Positions 60,424 through 64,000 of a DNA stretch of 64,000 bases are shown here, in pieces. Source of the DNA: Chryseosolibacter sp964493505 (GTDB taxonomy: Bacteria > Bacteroidota > Bacteroidia > Cytophagales > Cyclobacteriaceae); NCBI GenBank assembly GCA_964493505.1, contig CAZBNP010000005.1, positions 1 through 64,000 of the forward strand. The letters are read 5' to 3'. Position 1 is the first letter of the stretch; every line of letters starts with the position of its first letter. Position numbers and translations under genes: made by a program. Below the pieces are notes generated by a model. That model was given only the letters and a program-made list of their open reading frames with translations, ran no database searches and was not told the origin of the DNA.

Positions 60424-60984
60424 ATGAAGTACCTCATCGCCGGGCTTGGCAACATCGGTGCGGAATACGAGCTAACAAGACACAACATCGGTTTCCTTGT
60501 GCTCGATCAGCTGGCAGACCAGCAAGGAACTGGTTTTGCTTCTTCCCGGCTGGCTGATAAGGCGGAATTCAAATACAAGGGCAGGGCAATTCATCTGATC
60601 AAACCTTCCACGTATATGAATCTCAGCGGGAAATCGATAGCGTACTGGTTGCAGGCACTGAACATTCCCCGTGAAAATCTTCTCGTGGTCGTCGACGAAA
60701 TTGCCCTTCCGTTCGGAACACTCCGGATGCGCCCAAAAGGAAGCGCCGGCGGACACAACGGGCTGAAAAATATAGAGGAGACACTCGGCAACCAGGTATA
60801 CGCCCGCCTGCGGTTCGGTATCGGAAGCGAGTTTAACAAAGGTCAGCAGGTGGATTACGTACTGAGTAATTTTTCGAAAGACCAATTTGATGAACTGCCG
60901 CCACTCATGAAAAAGGCCAATGATATGGTCCTTTCATTTTGCACGATCGGCATTGAAAAAACGATGAGTCAATACAACGAGTGA
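60424..60984 (+). CDS. pth: Peptidyl-tRNA hydrolase
   Basis: 186 residues. It frees peptidyl-tRNA that drops off ribosomes. The catalytic histidine lies in YLIAGLGNIGAEYELTRHNIGFLVLDQLA, with Asn in LIKPSTYMNLSGKSIAYW and in AGGHNGLKNIEETLG. The Asp is in LVVVDEIALPFGTLR. Length is canonical. Confidence 0.96.
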   Translation: MKYLIAGLGNIGAEYELTRHNIGFLVLDQLADQQGTGFASSRLADKAEFKYKGRAIHLIKPSTYMNLSGKSIAYWLQALNIPRENLLVVVDEIALPFGTLRMRPKGSAGGHNGLKNIEETLGNQVYARLRFGIGSEFNKGQQVDYVLSNFSKDQFDELPPLMKKANDMVLSFCTIGIEKTMSQYNE

Positions 60985-61016
60985 GCTCTCTTCGGACAGG
61001 CCGCCCGGACCAACGC

Positions 61017-61841
61017 TTAGAATTTCCGACGGGAAACCAGGTCCCGGGTCTCCTGCATTTTGTTGATATACCGAAGGTACTCTCCACCCTGATCAAACCT
61101 GACGAAATCTTTTGGCAACCGCATAGTGACTACCTTCTTGTCAAGGAAGGTGCTGTCAACGATGCGGCGAATTCTGTAAAGCCACAGCTCCTTACCTACC
61201 ACGACCGCCAGTACATTACCCCCACTTCCTCGTATCTTGCCCGTCTGGATCCAGGACGGCCTGGCCAGCTGAATTGACTCGCACGACAGCTCTTTGGGCT
61301 TCTTTTTAATGTGCGACAGGTCGGCATAGCCCCCTCCCAGTGTCAGCCGGTGGTCGGCGTGAAAAAAAGTAGGGAACTCCACAACCGTCATTCCATATTT
61401 CATGCTCGCCTCAATGACATCTCTCTTTCTTTGGGAAGTAGCGGTGGGTTCCTGAGTCATATCCATACCGAGGCCACCGATGTGGCTGGTGAGACTCTCC
61501 GTTTCGCGGGCAATGGGATGACCCGGCGCAAGTGCCTCTTTTATCCTCCTAACGCGCCCATCGTCCCCGATTTGATAGATCTGGACAGGAGCGGTTTCCG
61601 CAAAATAGGGGTTGATCAGTAGAAAAACCTCTTTGCGAGTGTCGCCGTCAATATCGGCAACCGCCCAGTCGACCAGCCTGAACGGACGGGCGTCGGACGA
61701 GTCTGAAAAAAATTCGAGGTATTCATTCCTGACAATATAGGTAAAAACCTTTTGGAGCTCAGCCGGCTGATCGTACATCGACTGACAGTACGAACTGAAC
61801 GTCGACTGTAGACAAACACAAACGATCGCCAGGGTCTTCAT
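61017..61841 (-). CDS. Secreted protein of unknown function
   Basis: 274 residues. The N-terminus (MKTLAIVCVCLQSTFSSYCQ) looks like a signal peptide, followed by a region with VDWAVADIDGDTRKEVFLLI, similar to the calcium-binding FG-GAP/VCBS pattern D-x-D-x-D, though only once. No other domain is visible. It converges with pth, whose stop is 33 bp away. Role unknown. Confidence 0.7.
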   Translation of the reverse strand: MKTLAIVCVCLQSTFSSYCQSMYDQPAELQKVFTYIVRNEYLEFFSDSSDARPFRLVDWAVADIDGDTRKEVFLLINPYFAETAPVQIYQIGDDGRVRRIKEALAPGHPIARETESLTSHIGGLGMDMTQEPTATSQRKRDVIEASMKYGMTVVEFPTFFHADHRLTLGGGYADLSHIKKKPKELSCESIQLARPSWIQTGKIRGSGGNVLAVVVGKELWLYRIRRIVDSTFLDKKVVTMRLPKDFVRFDQGGEYLRYINKMQETRDLVSRRKF

Positions 61842-61940
61842 CTTGGTGTATTAATGCCTCATGGGAATGGCGAGGTAACCAATCCGCCGCCGCTGCCCGG
61901 CGGTTTGTTCAGCTATGAGCCATTGGCTCCACGAAACCGT

Positions 61941-62294
61941 CTAATACCCCACCTTTATGTAGCTCCATCCCTCCGTCTGCCGTCTCACAATGTGCGCTAC
62001 ACCGGCGGGTATTGGCTTCGCAATACCCGTAAATTCTGATGCATCCAACTTCTCCCCCTTAAGTGTATTTTCACACACCAGAAACGCGACACCTTTTCGG
62101 TTCAGATCTTCAATGTTTTCCTTAAAGGGGCTTCCCCCCACCAGGAGGTCTATACCATATCCGTGTGTCACCACTTCAACGAGAACCCCATCCATCGCCT
62201 CAACGAGGTTGTTCAGTTGTCGAAGCAATGACTTTTGTATAAACGTGTCATTATTCGACAGCTGGAACACAACCCTATAGCTATTCTTTTTCAT
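61941..62294 (-). CDS. DsrE family protein
   Basis: 117 residues with the DsrE/YchN-like fold: YRVVFQLSNNDTFIQKSLLRQLNNLVEAM, VLVEVVTHGYGIDLLVGGS, then GVAFLVCENTLKGEKL and the C-terminal HIVRRQTEGWSYIKVGY. The single Cys in FLVCENT sits at the usual sulfur-carrier position of the family (inference). It overlaps the NDH-2-like gene by 14 bp, so the two are translationally coupled. Confidence 0.88.
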   Translation of the reverse strand: MKKNSYRVVFQLSNNDTFIQKSLLRQLNNLVEAMDGVLVEVVTHGYGIDLLVGGSPFKENIEDLNRKGVAFLVCENTLKGEKLDASEFTGIAKPIPAGVAHIVRRQTEGWSYIKVGY

Positions 62295-63606
62295 TTTGGT
62301 TAGATTCTTTCTTTGTTAGACTGTCAACACTTCCTTCCGTGAATACCTGAGGTCGGATAATCAGTCTCAATGTCGGATCGTTCGTCATAAACGACCAAAG
62401 CCAGCTAAACGCGAGCTTTGCTTTATTTCTAAAGTTCGTTATGGGAATCAGGTGTATAAACAACCAGACAAGCCACGCGGCAAAACCCTTTATAAACCCG
62501 TTTGGTAAATCGACAACTGCCTTATATTTCGATATGATCGCCATACTGCCCTTGTTGTTGTACCGGAACGGTGTTAATGGTTCTCCCTCCAGTTCGCGCC
62601 GGAGGTTACCGGCAAGGCATTTGCCCTGTTGAATAGCAGCCTGTGCGAGCATAGGGTGCCCGTTGGGGTATTCAGCGTCAGACGTCATCAGCGCAATGTC
62701 GCCGATGGCGAATATGTTCTTAGTACCCTTCACCCGGCTGAACTCATCGGTCAATATCCGTTTTCCACGGGCCGTCGTATCCGGGGGTAAACCCGGCACC
62801 TCCTTGCCCACCACTCCGGAAGTCCAGATCAGCGCGTTTGTCGGAATCGTGTCACCATTCTTCAATACCACTCTCCCATCAACATAATCAGTGACCGCCA
62901 GATCCAGCCGCACCTGTACGCCGAGCTTCTTCAACACCCTGGTAGCTTCCATCTGTGAGTTTCTACTCATTGGCCCAAGCAGATGCGGTCCTGCCTCGAT
63001 CAGATAGATCGGGTTGACGATCTGCCTGATCTCGGGGTATTCCTTTGGCGCGATATGGTGAGCCATCTCCGCGAGCATTCCCGCTACCTCCACGCCCGTC
63101 GGTCCACCGCCGGCAATTACGATATTGAGTAATCGTCTCTGCTCGGCGGGATCGGATGTCCGCGCTGCTTTCTCCATATTCAAAAGGAGGTGATTCCGGA
63201 GATTGGTTGCATCCGTAATGGTTTTCAACGGCCACGAATTCGCTTTCACATTCTCCATGCCGAAAAAATTGCTCTCCGTACCAATCGCCAGAACGAGATA
63301 ATCGTATTTCAAAACACCCGTGTCTGTCTCAATACTGTTTGAGTCCATGTTCACCCGAAGAAGCTGACCGAGATGAAATCGCAGGTTGTCTTTCTCCTGA
63401 AACAACCTGCGAAAAGGGTAACTGATATTCGAAGGCTCAATGAAAGCCATCCCTACCTGATAAAGCAACGGAGTAAAAGAGTGGAAGTTATCCCGGTCAA
63501 CAAGAGTAACCTGAAACCTCTTGTCATTGGCCAGCTTCTTCAGGAGGTTAACACCTCCAAATCCACCGCCCACCACCACGATCCTTTTCACCGTTGCATA
63601 ATTCAT
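62281..63606 (-). CDS. NAD(P)/FAD-dependent oxidoreductase, NDH-2-like
   Basis: 441 residues. Two nucleotide-binding motifs are visible: RIVVVGGGFGGVNLLKKLAND for FAD, and LLNIVIAGGGPTGVEVAGMLAEM for NAD(P)H. YDYLVLAIGTESNFFGM and ALIWTSGVVGKEVPGLP are typical, as is NIFAIGDIALM. The C-terminal amphipathic/hydrophobic stretch (FAAWLVWLFIHLIPITNFRN) fits membrane-associated type II NADH dehydrogenases, which pass electrons to quinone. It could also be a sulfide:quinone-type enzyme, which the DsrE partner would suit. Confidence 0.9.
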   Translation of the reverse strand: MNYATVKRIVVVGGGFGGVNLLKKLANDKRFQVTLVDRDNFHSFTPLLYQVGMAFIEPSNISYPFRRLFQEKDNLRFHLGQLLRVNMDSNSIETDTGVLKYDYLVLAIGTESNFFGMENVKANSWPLKTITDATNLRNHLLLNMEKAARTSDPAEQRRLLNIVIAGGGPTGVEVAGMLAEMAHHIAPKEYPEIRQIVNPIYLIEAGPHLLGPMSRNSQMEATRVLKKLGVQVRLDLAVTDYVDGRVVLKNGDTIPTNALIWTSGVVGKEVPGLPPDTTARGKRILTDEFSRVKGTKNIFAIGDIALMTSDAEYPNGHPMLAQAAIQQGKCLAGNLRRELEGEPLTPFRYNNKGSMAIISKYKAVVDLPNGFIKGFAAWLVWLFIHLIPITNFRNKAKLAFSWLWSFMTNDPTLRLIIRPQVFTEGSVDSLTKKESNQNEKE

Positions 63607-63657
63607 AACCTGCGATATTAAGTCAGTGTGTGCTATCTATTGAGCAAGGTACTATAT

Positions 63658-64000
63658 CTATGCTCTCACCAGCTGAATCTCGGCAGACAATTTAACGTCC
63701 TCACTCACCAGTACGCCACCTGCTTCAAGCGCCGCGTTCCAGTTAAGATCAAACTCTGTACGATTGATCTTTCCGGAAACTGAAAACCCTGCCTTCTCGT
63801 TTCCCCACGGATCCTTGCCTTTACCACCTACCTCAACATCAAAGATCACTGGCTTAGTTGCAGCACCAATCGTCATATCGCCGTGCAGCTTAAATTCATC
63901 TTCCGACTTCTTCTCAATACGCGTAGACTTAAATTTAAGTTGTGGATACTTTGCTGAATCAAAAAAATCAGCCGATTTGAGGTGATTATCGCGGTCTGCA
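63658..64000 (-). CDS. YceI family protein (cut by window edge)
   Basis: The C-terminal 113 codons are present. YPQLKFKSTRIEKKSEDEF, HGDMTIGAATKPVIFDVEVGGKGKDPWGN, KAGFSVSGKINRTEFDLNWN, and EDVKLSAEIQLVRA are the last strands of the YceI lipocalin-like barrel, which binds isoprenoid or lipid molecules in the periplasm. The N-terminus and any signal peptide lie off the right edge. Confidence 0.93.
   Translation of the reverse strand, partial: ADRDNHLKSADFFDSAKYPQLKFKSTRIEKKSEDEFKLHGDMTIGAATKPVIFDVEVGGKGKDPWGNEKAGFSVSGKINRTEFDLNWNAALEAGGVLVSEDVKLSAEIQLVRA

Overview
The window looks like a chromosomal segment from a member of the Bacteroidota, most likely an environmental Cytophagales-type organism. 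The evidence is: remnants of a SusC/SusD pair and of a type IX secretion substrate, the acpP-fabF-rnc gene order, an IPExxxVDY-family gene beside pyruvate kinase, head-GIN (DUF2807), CHU/SprB-type C-terminal and DUF4136 proteins, a single-RRM RNA-binding protein, weak Shine-Dalgarno signals, several TTG starts, and -7 elements of the form TAnnTTTG. No CRISPR array, prophage, rRNA operon or intact insertion sequence is visible. I found no large undescribed defence or biosynthetic system. Most of the window is housekeeping, and the less ordinary signals lie in leaders, repeats and decayed loci.

Layout. 1-8.4 kb is an accessory strip: a broken Rpn-type nuclease gene, a sulfatase lipoprotein, a run of small SRPBCC/DinB/VOC genes with a Crp-like regulator, a decayed SusD/SusC/ECF-sigma locus, and a large cytochrome c lipoprotein. 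8.5-15.2 kb holds asparaginase, TatD, a translationally coupled trio (GAF-PP2C phosphatase, polysaccharide deacetylase, glycosyltransferase), a GT2 and ruvC. 15.2-22 kb is a surface-glycan island (flippase, three glycosyltransferases, FkbM methyltransferase) that begins next to a LamG/type IX substrate pseudogene. 22-34 kb is core metabolism and information processing: miaA, an MBL hydrolase, an NFACT protein, pyk, acpP-fabF-rnc, nadE and lgt. 33-39 kb carries envelope proteins (a BamA-like barrel, a PorV-like protein, an HhH-barrel protein, a 34-residue membrane protein, a DUF2807 protein) and a single-RRM protein with a structured leader.

39-44.8 kb has DoxX, gluconokinase plus 6-phosphogluconate dehydrogenase, and two tandem YkuE-like metallophosphoesterases. 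44.8-51.6 kb is a complete TetR-TolC-adaptor-RND efflux operon with a clear inverted repeat in front of tetR. 51.7-64 kb holds an ECF sigma factor with a small membrane partner, an alpha/beta hydrolase, purL, a DUF4136 lipoprotein, tRNA-Gln, prs, rplY, pth, a DsrE-like protein overlapping an NDH-2-like oxidoreductase, and a YceI gene cut by the window edge.

The most interesting unexplained signals are: (i) a two-part inverted repeat running from the fabF stop codon to the rnc start codon; (ii) a long hairpin with a 15-codon open frame in the leader of the RRM gene; (iii) a single apparent deletion that fuses the 3' ends of a susC gene and an oppositely oriented ECF sigma gene; (iv) a 34-bp palindrome-bearing insertion in the Rpn pseudogene; and (v) a composite palindromic repeat between rplY and pth.
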